Made by a program: the position numbers and the translations under genes. Under the pieces are notes generated by a model. The model had not been told where the DNA came from. It made no database searches and saw only the letters and a list, made by a program, of their open reading frames with translations. This document shows, one piece after another, positions 17,084 to 24,370 of a DNA stretch of 64,000 bases; the stretch's first letter is position 1, and each line of letters starts with the position of its first letter. The stretch spans positions 310,001 through 374,000 of the forward strand of contig CBDCJX010000011.1 of assembly GCA_965218045.1 (NCBI GenBank), given 5' to 3'. This stretch comes from CAVRCA01 sp965218045. GTDB lineage: Bacteria > Pseudomonadota > Alphaproteobacteria > Acetobacterales > Acetobacteraceae.

Positions 17084-17904
17084 ACGACAACACCGGCGAC
17101 ACCATCAAGGTGGACACCGCGCGCTTGCCATTGCTGCTTCGCGAGCTGCGGCTGCCGACCATCGCCGCCATGTGGCAGACCTTCACCGAGCGTGCCGACC
17201 GTGAGGGCTGGCCGGCGGCACGGCTGCTGGCAACCCTCGCCGAACTGGAACTGGCCGAACGTGTTCAGCGCCGCGTCCAGCGTCATCTGATCGAGGCGCA
17301 TCTGCCACCCGACAAGACGCTCGACAGCTTCGACTTCGCCGCGGTGCCGATGATCAGCCGTGCGCACGTTACGGCGCTCGCCAGCGGCGATGGATGGATC
17401 GACCGAGGCGGCACGATCCTGTTGTTCGGCCCGAGCGGCTCGGGGAAGTCGCATCTCGGTGCCGCCCTGGGTCATGCCCTCGTCGAGAGCGGCTATCGCG
17501 TGCTGTTCACCCGAACGATCGATCTTGTGCAGCGTCTGCAGCAGGCCCGTCAGGCTCTGTCGCTGGAGAGCGCCATCGACAAGCTCGACAAATACCATCT
17601 GCTGATCCTCGACGACCTTTGCTACGTGAGGAAGGATCAGGCTGAGACATCCGTCCTGTTCGAGCTGATCGCTGCGCGTTACGAGAGGCGCAGTTTGATG
17701 GTGACCGCAAATCATCCGTTTGGTGAATGGACGAGCGTTTTCCAGGATGCCGCGATGACGCTCGCCGCAGTCGACCGCCTGGTTCATCATTCAACCATCT
17801 TCGAGATGAACGTCGAAAGCTACCGTCGAAGGGTCGCCATCAATCGCTCGTCACGCAAAACAAAAGCCGCCAGCGACACGAGGCGCGACAACGAGAAAGG
17901 TTAA
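17080..17904 (+). CDS. istB: IS21 helper ATPase IstB
   Basis: A 274-aa AAA+ protein related to DnaC. It has Walker A LFGPSGSGKSHLGAALG (~117), Walker B HLLILDDLCYV (~180) and the sensor-like VTANHPFGEW with a following AAVDRLVHHSTIFEMN that matches the IstB end motif. It acts with IstA to select and prepare target DNA. ATG 17080 overlaps the istA stop. The C-terminal ~20 residues are basic (SSRKTKAASDTRRDNEKG). Confidence 0.92.
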   Translation: MNDNTGDTIKVDTARLPLLLRELRLPTIAAMWQTFTERADREGWPAARLLATLAELELAERVQRRVQRHLIEAHLPPDKTLDSFDFAAVPMISRAHVTALASGDGWIDRGGTILLFGPSGSGKSHLGAALGHALVESGYRVLFTRTIDLVQRLQQARQALSLESAIDKLDKYHLLILDDLCYVRKDQAETSVLFELIAARYERRSLMVTANHPFGEWTSVFQDAAMTLAAVDRLVHHSTIFEMNVESYRRRVAINRSSRKTKAASDTRRDNEKG

Positions 17905-18046
17905 AGTCAGCCACAAATTCCCGGCCGTCCCTCACCGACGGCGACATCTCCACTTGTCGTTCGAGGGTGGCGCGGGCCATCATCGCCGCGCGCAGCGACC
18001 GGCCATCCCGCTGTCGCGCACCGGCCATCCTTCGTGTCGCGCTACA

Positions 18047-18699
18047 ACGGCTCGGCTTCGCTATGGCCGATGGTCATGCCGAGCACCTCGGTGGTGGCAA
18101 CGGAGACGATGTGGTGGTCGCGGCGCGCCTTCACGTAAGTCGCATCGAGCCAGACGTAGGGCCAGTCGCCCTCGATCGGGCGGTCGAGGAAGGCATGGAC
18201 GCGATCGTCGATTTCCTCGCACAGGCGTGACACCTGGCTTTTGCTGATGCCCTCCATACCGAGCGCCTTGACCAGGTCGTCGACCGAGCGGGTCGAGATG
18301 CCTTGGATGTAGGCCCCCTGGATCACGGCGGTCAGCGCCTTCTCCGACATCCGGCGCGGCTCGAGGAAGCCGGGGAAGTAGCTACCGCGCCGGAGCTTTG
18401 GGATCCGCAGCTCGACGGTTCCGGCCCGGGTATGCCAATCCCGGTCGCGATAGCCGTTGCGCTGGTTGGTCCGCTCGGCGCTTCGCTCGCCGGGCGCGGC
18501 GCCGCACAGCGTCTCGGTCTCCAACGCCATCAGGCGCTCGGCAGCAAAGCCAATCATCTCGCGCAGCATGCTCGCGTCAGAAGACTTCTCCAGCAGCGCG
18601 TGAAGGGCGATCTTGTCGTCGGTCATCGTGGTGGTCCTCGGGTCGGAGTTGCGTGTCGCAGCTCAACCCTACCCAGCACCGCTGCGGTGGCCACCGCTG
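18047..18699 (-). pseudogene. IS256-type (mutator) transposase, N-terminal fragment, copy A'
   Basis: Reading leftward from ATG 18626, the protein begins MTDDKIALHALLEKSSDASM and runs ~193 residues through KSQVSRLCEEIDDRV and WLDATYVKARRDHHI to IGHSEAEP, where the IS21 end at 18046 cuts it. The rest of the transposase is absent. Bases 18627-18699 are its 5' non-coding end. The fragment is almost identical to the copy at 26141-26795, which shows that both came from one element. The first catalytic Asp (WLDATY) is present; the other two are lost. Confidence 0.9.
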
Positions 18700-18750
18700 T
18701 GGATAAGTCGCCCGCCTACGCCAGACTCGCGCCGGTCGCTGCGGCGGGCG

Positions 18751-19010
18751 ACTTACCCGGCCTTATGTAGCTGCCGCCACCACATGGTCGCGTCGATATG
18801 CGTCAGGCTGGCACGACGTTCGAGCAGCTCCCGCTCCAGACGGTTCACCATCCCGGCAAGTTCGGACCGCTTGTCACGCAACGCACTCATGACATGCATC
18901 TCGGCCAACGCCGTTCTCCTCTCGTAACACGACGGAGGATGATAAAGGACGAGTGCCTAACATGCGGACGAGCCCGTGGTGGTCGCAGCTACATAAGGCC
19001 GGACTTACCC
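18751..19010. mobile_element. MITE-like 246-bp element with 27-bp inverted ends
   Basis: Terminal inverted repeats at 18757-18783 and 18976-19002 match at 25 of 27 positions (the outer core is CCGGCCTTATGTAGCTG). The element is flanked by the direct repeat ACTTAC(CC) at 18751-18758 and 19003-19010, which looks like a target duplication of 6-8 bp. It encodes no transposase. Its interior carries a short minus-strand reading frame. Removing the element restores a 16-17-bp inverted repeat with 18699-18716 (GTGGATAAGTCGCCCGCC). Confidence 0.6.
18753..18908 (-). CDS. Small coiled-coil protein, truncated by the MITE-like element's end (51 aa)
   Basis: On the minus strand a GAGGAGA ribosome-binding site precedes TTG 18908, giving AEMHVMSALRDKRSELAGMV, then NRLERELLERRASLTHIDAT, after which the frame enters the inverted repeat (MWWRQLHKAG) and stops at 18753-18755. 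The 'SALR.KRaEi.G.i..lE..l...ra.L.hiDAt.rlf' pattern recalls small proteins that accompany serine recombinases in alphaproteobacteria. Here the usual C-terminal '.RLFDP' is replaced by repeat-encoded residues. It is probably a truncated relic carried inside the element. Confidence 0.5.
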   Translation of the reverse strand: MAEMHVMSALRDKRSELAGMVNRLERELLERRASLTHIDATMWWRQLHKAG

Positions 19011-19054
19011 ACCGCTGCTACACCACCATCGGGGACACGACCCGGTCGCGCATG

Positions 19055-19825
19055 TCAGACTTTCGCGGCGCGGCCACCACCAAATGGACACTCCCCGGTG
19101 CGGCGCTTGCGAGCGGCGACGGCGTAGTGCCCGATTGCCCGGTCCGGGTCGTCATTGGGATGAACGACCGTCTCGATGTAGTCGGACCAGTCCTGTGGAG
19201 CGAGATCATCGGTGACCGTGCTTGCCCGCAGAGTCTGGTCCGCATAGGCAGCTCGCGGCAGCGGTTGCACCTGCGCAAGCGGAACGTCGGTGGTCAGACT
19301 GATCGGCAGATGTGTTCGAGTAAGTCTGATGTTGGTGAACAAAGGGCCAAACCAGCGATCGGTTTCGATGATTCCCTCATACAGCGAGTAGCCGCCAACG
19401 GGAGGCAGATTGGCGGGCGCTCGGACCAGCAAGCTCCAGCTTGGCGCCGTCCGGGCAATCAACCCGGTCCAGATCTGTAGCAGTCCGGGCTCTGGCAAAG
19501 CGCTCAGAAAAGGCGGTGAACAGCCTTGCGCCTCGGGAGGGGCTGTTTCATCGAACGCCGCAGCGAAGTGAGGAAATTGCGCAACCGTGAGAGGTAGCCA
19601 AGTTCCGATGGTTCCGTAGGTCCAGAAGATTGCCTCTCCGTCCCAAAGCAATGACAGGCCCATCGGCGCAAACACGTGCCAGCCGAACCCGGCGGCGGAT
19701 GTCACTGCATCGCAGTAGCGCGTTGCGCGGGTCGGCAGAGTACCTGCGGCGGAGCGGTCGGCCCGTTGTGGCGGCCGCGCGGCCTTGATCAATCTGTGAA
19801 AGCGGGTGTCAGGTAATTGGAGCAT
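19055..19825 (-). CDS. DUF6065-like hypothetical protein
   Basis: A 256-aa product from ATG 19825 (MLQLPDTRFHRLIKAAR...); the same frame is open for 28 further codons upstream. The segment TRATRYCDAVTSAAGFGWHVFAPMGLSLLWDG and the later FTNIRLTRTHLPISLTTDVPLAQVQPLPRAAY recall the DUF6065 pattern ('..R.lp...A...GW.i..P.g....W.G' and 'f...f....pi.L.TD.PlaqvQplpr..y'). It shows no membrane segment or signal peptide. The function of the family is unknown. It is a cytosolic accessory gene sitting among IS remnants, with no partner recognised. Confidence 0.55.
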   Translation of the reverse strand: MLQLPDTRFHRLIKAARPPQRADRSAAGTLPTRATRYCDAVTSAAGFGWHVFAPMGLSLLWDGEAIFWTYGTIGTWLPLTVAQFPHFAAAFDETAPPEAQGCSPPFLSALPEPGLLQIWTGLIARTAPSWSLLVRAPANLPPVGGYSLYEGIIETDRWFGPLFTNIRLTRTHLPISLTTDVPLAQVQPLPRAAYADQTLRASTVTDDLAPQDWSDYIETVVHPNDDPDRAIGHYAVAARKRRTGECPFGGGRAAKV

Positions 19826-19912
19826 TGAGATCGGCTCGTCGCTGTGAATGGGCGTCTTCTTGCTTGTGCTGCGGCTGGCGGGAATCACCTGAGCTGGGCC
19901 GCACTCCATGGC

Positions 19913-20080
19913 CTAGCCGATCGTGCAGATCCGCCGGGAGATGCTTACGCGAATGCGGCCCAAGTCGGTCACCGCCATCCGCGGTGCGGACGGCATAATG
20001 CGGCAGGTGGCGCCGATCCGGCATCGACCGTTATCGACAATCTCGGGACGCGTGACGAGATGAGTGAGGAAATGGTTCAT
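19913..20080 (-). CDS. Tiny repeat protein, paralogue 1 (55 aa)
   Basis: On the minus strand, ATG 20080 opens MNHFLTHLVTRPEIVDNGRC and continues RIGATCRIMPSAPRMAVTDL then GRIRVSISRR, ending at TGA. It contains two copies of an ~18-residue unit, (P)EIxDxGRxRIGATCR and xAVTDLGRIRVSI. A very similar reading frame exists at 20467-20637, and both are preceded by (G/A)GGATCAC before the ATG. Conservation of the frame, the internal repeats and the upstream purine motif argue that this is a real small gene. The family is not recognised; there is no signal or membrane segment. Confidence 0.45.
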   Translation of the reverse strand: MNHFLTHLVTRPEIVDNGRCRIGATCRIMPSAPRMAVTDLGRIRVSISRRICTIG

Positions 20081-20466
20081 TAAGCGTGATCCCGTATGAA
20101 AGTACCGTGGTGTCAGACGAGACAGAGAGTTCAAGGCCAATCGACGGGCAAACCCTCCGGCTTACAGCCATGAGCCGGGCTGGCCCGTCGCCGACGTGCC
20201 GGTCCCGATCCGACCACCGTCGGCAGCGTGGGGCCCGGGGCGGGACAAGCAGGGATGCGCTTGAAGGAAACATGTCAGCGACATGAGTGAGCGAAAGCGG
20301 ACGAAGCGGCGCCTCACCTACGGGAAAGGAAGCGATAAACCGATTCTTTGTATGAGCTGGCTTACCGCTTCCAAGCCCAGCCACTAAGGAGAACGCCCGC
20401 TAGAACACGTCGTCGACTAATAAATCAGCCAGTTTGCAGCTCGGCGACAAGGATAATCGAGCCGCA
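20081..20466. other. Spacer between the two tiny paralogues, no gene recognised
   Basis: About 390 bases with several short overlapping frames on both strands, none with a convincing start, codon pattern or family match. The part next to paralogue 1 shows weak similarity to the sequence upstream of paralogue 2 (the shared GTGATCC stretch near 20090 and 20640). Confidence 0.4.
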
Positions 20467-20637
20467 TCAGGCGCCAGTGCGGACTCGCCGGCATGCAGCG
20501 CCGACGCGAATACGACCCGAATCGGCCACCGCGGCCGGCGGCGCGGACGGCACGATGCGGCAGGCCGCGCCAGTCCGGATCCGACCGGCATCGGCAATTT
20601 CGGGGCGGAGGAGGGCATGAGCGAGGGCGTGATACAT
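20467..20637 (-). CDS. Tiny repeat protein, paralogue 2 (56 aa)
   Basis: On the minus strand, ATG 20637 opens MYHALAHALLRPEIADAGRI and continues RTGAACRIVPSAPPAAVADS then GRIRVGAACRRVRTGA. It aligns over its whole length with the 55-aa product at 19913-20080 (RPEI.D.GR.R.GA.CRI.PSAP..AV.D.GRIRV). It also has the same two-fold internal repeat and an AGGATCAC element nine bases before the start. The two copies are 557 bp apart in the same orientation. The function is unknown. Confidence 0.45.
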   Translation of the reverse strand: MYHALAHALLRPEIADAGRIRTGAACRIVPSAPPAAVADSGRIRVGAACRRVRTGA

Positions 20638-20905
20638 TGGTGTGATCCTGCGTTAACGAGACCGTCATCCCGGGCGAGGCTTAGTTTTCCGCCGCCGCAA
20701 AAAGCGATGACCCGGCTCACGCTAGGTGAGTCGGGTCATCGGAAAGTTTCAGCGACGAAGGAGAAAGTCAGCGGACACACCTCGCCCGTTGACCAGCATT
20801 TGATAGGACTATTTTCTGGTCGGGTCAAGGACTTTATTCTTCGCAACTCAAGCTTGCTGATCCGGCGTTCGGTTCGCTAATTTGGCACGATTGTCAGGAG
20901 GATTC

Positions 20906-22528
20906 ATGTCGGTCGTCGCGCTCCCTCGGCAGGCGACACCCCGTCTGTGGCTGCGACTTGTTGGCCCTATGCAGGCGGCGGACGCGGGCGGAAACAATCT
21001 GCTGCCGCGGACCCGGAAAGCCCGGGCGGTTCTCGCTATCATGGCGATGGCTGCGCCACGTCCCGTCTCACGCGAGCGGATTACCAGCTTGCTCTGGAGC
21101 CGCCGCGACAGAGGTCAGGCCCGAGGCTCGCTAAGACAGTGCGTGCACGAGATCCAAAGCCTCCTGCAGCCACTCGGACGAGGCGTCATCGAGGCGGACC
21201 GCGAGCAGCTCCGACTGGTGAGCGAAGCGGTAGGGCTTGATCTCCGCGACCCGGCAACCCCGCGGGGCGGCGTGTTGCTGGAGGATTTGAGCGGACTTGA
21301 TCCGGCGTTTGACGCCTGGCTCGAGGTTGAGCGCACCCGTGTGGCTGGAGCGTCGACCGGCGGTGATCTACCACGCGGTGTTCGGCTGGGTCTGAGGCCG
21401 CTGCGGGTGCTGGGATCGCAAGCCGATCCGACATGGGCGGACGGCATCGCTGAAGAGATCACGGCCGCGCTCTCGCGGTTCCGCTGGATTGCCTGCCTGG
21501 CAATGCCTGAAGGAATGATCGACGCGGAAGCCACCTACATGCTCGACGGAACGGTCCGACGCGCTGGAGACAATGTGCGTGTGGCCGTCCGTGTGCAGGA
21601 TCTGCAGTCAGGTGGCGAGGTGGTTTGGACGCAGACGTTTACCGGAGCAATCAGCGATCTGTTGGGATTGCAGGACAGGATCGCTACCCAGACCGCTGCG
21701 CAGGTCGATCCTGCGCTGTTGCTTCGTGAGGGAGCGCGTGCATGGGCCCGGTTGGCAGGCGCGCCGAGTTCGCACGACCTGACACAGGCGGCCATTCCGG
21801 GGATCTTCCGGCTGGACAGAGACGGGTTTGAGCGTGCCGGTGTGTTGCTCGCCGAAGCCGTGCGGTCGGCACCCGACGAGCCATCGTCTCACGCGTGGTA
21901 TGCCTACTGGCACATCCTGGCCGTTGGACAAGGCTGGATTGCGGACCCCGACACGGCAATGGCACGCGCTGGCCAATTGGCCGAGCGGGCAGTCACGCTA
22001 GATCCATCGGATGCGCGCGCTCTGACGATTGCGGGACATGCCCGCGCCTTTCTCGACAAACAGGTCGAGGAGGCTTTGGTGCTGCACGAACGAGCGTTAG
22101 CTCTCAATCCAGCGCTGCCGCTAGCCTGGATGATGTCGGGACTGGCGCATTGCTATCGTGGCGATCACGCGGAGGCCATCAGGCGTATCGAACACGGACG
22201 CGAGCTGTCGCCGTTCGACCCGCATGCCTTCTTCTTCAATACCGCTGAGCAGGTGCCACAGTTCGCGGTGGGAGAATACGAGCGAGTCGCCGAGCTTGGC
22301 CGGCTCGTCGGGCAGTTAAAACCTACCTTTTCCGCCAACTGGAAGATTCTGCTGGCCGCCCTCGGCCATCTTGGTCGGATGACGGAAGCGGCCGAAGCCT
22401 GTGCGCGGCTCCTGGCTCTGGAGCCAACTCTGTCGGTTCGCCAAGCGATGCTCCGCTCTCCTTTTCAGCGTCCGGCGGACCGGGCGCGGTATGCCGAAGG
22501 GCTACGCAAGGGAGGACTGCCGGACTGA
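20906..22528 (+). CDS. Winged-helix/TolB-like/TPR regulatory protein (SARP/CadC-like)
   Basis: A 540-aa protein; ATG 20906 follows a clear AGGAGG at 20897-20902, which decides the start. Residues ~10-110 (LWLRLVGPMQAADAGG, RKARAVLAIMA, VSRERITSLLWSRRDRGQA, RGSLRQCVHEIQSLL) fit the OmpR-type winged helix plus activation domain of SARP-like regulators. Residues ~160-280 (GLRPLRVLG, WADGIAEEITAALSRFRWI, MLDGTVRRAGDNVRVAVRVQ, LQDRIATQTAAQV) match the TolB-like domain of adenylate-cyclase-type regulators. The rest is TPR repeats (DPSDARALTIAGHARAFL, ALNPALPLAWMMSGLAHCY). It is likely a cytosolic DNA-binding regulator; targets are unknown. It may serve accessory genes lost around it. Confidence 0.8.
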   Translation: MSVVALPRQATPRLWLRLVGPMQAADAGGNNLLPRTRKARAVLAIMAMAAPRPVSRERITSLLWSRRDRGQARGSLRQCVHEIQSLLQPLGRGVIEADREQLRLVSEAVGLDLRDPATPRGGVLLEDLSGLDPAFDAWLEVERTRVAGASTGGDLPRGVRLGLRPLRVLGSQADPTWADGIAEEITAALSRFRWIACLAMPEGMIDAEATYMLDGTVRRAGDNVRVAVRVQDLQSGGEVVWTQTFTGAISDLLGLQDRIATQTAAQVDPALLLREGARAWARLAGAPSSHDLTQAAIPGIFRLDRDGFERAGVLLAEAVRSAPDEPSSHAWYAYWHILAVGQGWIADPDTAMARAGQLAERAVTLDPSDARALTIAGHARAFLDKQVEEALVLHERALALNPALPLAWMMSGLAHCYRGDHAEAIRRIEHGRELSPFDPHAFFFNTAEQVPQFAVGEYERVAELGRLVGQLKPTFSANWKILLAALGHLGRMTEAAEACARLLALEPTLSVRQAMLRSPFQRPADRARYAEGLRKGGLPD

Positions 22529-22611
22529 TTGCGTTCGAAGCGATCGAAGTCGGGCAGTGAAGTTGACCCGGTTTGGTGGAGCCGTTCAGGCTTTCAGACG
22601 GAGGCTCCACG

Positions 22612-22830
22612 ATGCCCAAGACACGACCGCCCTATTCACCTGATTTTCGCCGCCAGATGGTCGAGTTGGCCCGTGCCGTCGCGACCCGGCGGACCTTGCC
22701 CGCGAGTTCGAGCCGACGGCGCAGTCGATCTGTCACTGGGTTACCCAGGCGGACCGGCAAGAGGGCCGCCGGGAGGAGAAGGTTAATGGGCTGGTGGCGG
22801 CCGAGCGCGACGAGCTGGCCCGGTTGCGGC
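22612..22830 (+). pseudogene. IS3 orfA fragment with frameshift
   Basis: ATG 22612 gives MPKTRPPYSPDFRRQMVELA. After LARAV the sense continues in another frame as DPADLAREFEPTAQSICHWV, then TQADRQEGRREEKVNGLVAA and ERDELARLRR, the characteristic helix-turn-helix and leucine-zipper start of IS3-type OrfA. A base change near 22680 breaks the frame, and the sequence is cut at about 22830 by the IS256-type element. Confidence 0.85.
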
Positions 22831-22890
22831 GTGGATCGTGTCCACCGCGTGGTGTAGCAGCGGCGTTGCTGGGCAGGGTTGAGCTGCCTG

Positions 22891-23120
22891 TCAGGCTGCC
22901 AGAGCTGGCAAGCTGACGAGAGGATCATCGCTGAGTGAGGCGATGTTTGCCAGCGTGATGTAGCGGGCGCGCTGAACGGCCCACTCATCGTGCTGCTCGA
23001 GCAACAGCGCGCCAATGAGCCGCGTGACGGCAGCTTCGTTCGGAAAGATGCCGACAACATCGGAGCGGCGCTTGATCTCGCCGTTGAGGCGTTCGAGCGG
23101 GTTGGTATCGGGTATGCCGG
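22891..23120 (-). pseudogene. IS256-type transposase copy A, C-terminal part
   Basis: The minus strand reads TNPLERLNGEIKRRSDVVGI, FPNEAAVTRLIGALLLEQHD and EWAVQRARYITLANIASLSD, ending LPALAA at a TGA at 22891-22893. This is the final ~73 residues of a mutator-type transposase and includes the third catalytic acid (NPLERLNGE). It has no start of its own. It fits as the missing end of the copy whose first part lies at 25812-26722, separated by the IS110 insertion. About a dozen residues between the two parts are not accounted for. Confidence 0.85.
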
Positions 23121-23345
23121 GGCTGGCTTCCGTCGTGCCCGCCTGCGTGCGGACACGTAGTCTCCGGGCAACCGGGACAGGGGAGCTTGGAGCACGGAAG
23201 GTGGGCAGGCCGTTGTCATAGGATGAGCTGTGAGCTCGCGTTAGTAGTTGGCCGCCCCTGCGACCAGCCCGGTTGCGCTGCGAGCGCGGATCCGTAGGTG
23301 TCGTGTTGCCCCCGCCGGCTTCTGAACTGATCGGGAGAACGGCAA

Positions 23346-24350
23346 ATGAGGGTGATCGGACTGGACGTGCATCGAAGCTTTGCCCAGGTAGCGGAGCTCG
23401 AGAATGGCGTGCTGCGACAATGCGGCCGGGTGGACCTGGTCCGGGACAAGGTGCTGGCATTTGCGCGAACGCTGAGGGTCGACGACGAGGTGGTGCTGAG
23501 GCGACCGGCAACACAATGGCGATTGTACGGCTGCTGAAGCCGCATGTGGGCCGGGTGGTCATCGCCCATCCCTTGCAGGTTCGGGTGATCGCGGAGGAAG
23601 GCCAAGACGGACCGGATCGACGCAGCAGCACTCGCCCGACTGCACGCGGCCGGTTACCTGCCGGAAGTGTGGCAGCCCGACGAGCGAACCGAACTGCTGC
23701 GCAATCTGGTTTCGCGGCGGGCGACCATTGTGCAGGGCATGACGCGCACCAAGGACCGCATCCATGCGGTTCTGCACGCCAACCTCATCCCGCCGTTCTC
23801 AGGCAAGTTGTTCATGGGGCCGGGCCGGAGATGGCTCGACGACCAGCCACTTGCCGAGCATGAGCGGTCTGCCGTGAACCGCTGGCTGGTGGCACTCGAC
23901 GCGATGGAAAAGGAGTTGACGGCAGCCGAGGCGGCGATCGCGTCCGCTTGCCTCGGCGATGATCGGGTCCGTCGGTTGATGACGATCGGTGGCATCAACA
24001 TGGCGGTCGCTGCCGGAATACTGTCCGCAATCGGCGACGTCAGCCGGTTCGCCGCAGCGGAGAAGCTGGTCAGCTATCTCGGCCTTGACCCCCGGGTCAG
24101 GCAATCCGGCGACCTGATGGCGATGAAGGAACGCCAGATGCAGCTCAAGGCAGGCGCCAAGTCGCGTCGTGGCAGGAACACGCCCGGGAAGGCGCGCGAC
24201 TACAGCATCAAGGAGTTGCGCGAGAAGGAACGCGCTTTGGTCGAACAAGCCGAGAAAGCGTACACGCGCTTCGTCAGTGCCTGGTCCGAGAAGCCGAATC
24301 CGGGCAACGCGCGAGCATCAAACGGCCGGACGAAAACAAACACACGATAA
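23346..24350 (+). pseudogene. IS110-family transposase with two frameshifts and an internal deletion
   Basis: Frame 1 starts MRVIGLDVHRSFAQVAELEN, the DEDD RuvC-like start (Asp in GLDVHR). Sense continues in other frames as TGNTMAIVRLLKPHVGRVVI, then TDRIDAAALARLHAAGYLPE, then WQPDERTELLRNLVSRRATI onward to TIGGINMAVAAGILSAIGDV and VSYLGLDPRVRQSGD, the Transposase_20 domain. Breaks lie near 23506 and 23600. Straight after RQSGD the text jumps to RQMQLKAGAKSRRGRN...ERALVEQAEKAYTRFV, which is the usual far C-terminus, so roughly 80 residues around the catalytic serine region appear deleted in frame. It is non-functional. Confidence 0.85.
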
Positions 24351-24370
24351 GGCAACCGGCACAGGAATCG

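Larger units (their letters stand above)
15371..18046 (+). mobile_element. IS21-family element, apparently complete
   Basis: Left end TGTCGCGCGACA at 15371 and the reverse-complement end TGTAGCGCGACA finishing at 18046. Inside each end there is a second copy of a GATGGCCGGTGCGCGACA-type block, the multiple terminal repeats characteristic of IS21. It contains istA and istB, overlapping by ATGA. No target duplication is seen: the left flank is IS5 and the right flank is the middle of an IS256-type transposase. The element therefore sits at a rearrangement junction rather than in a simple insertion site. Bases 17905-18046 are non-coding end sequence. Confidence 0.85.

Noticed and set aside
20081..20466. 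Additional small genes between the tiny paralogues
   Set aside because: The candidate frames are not conserved between the two duplicated regions and lack ribosome-binding sites.
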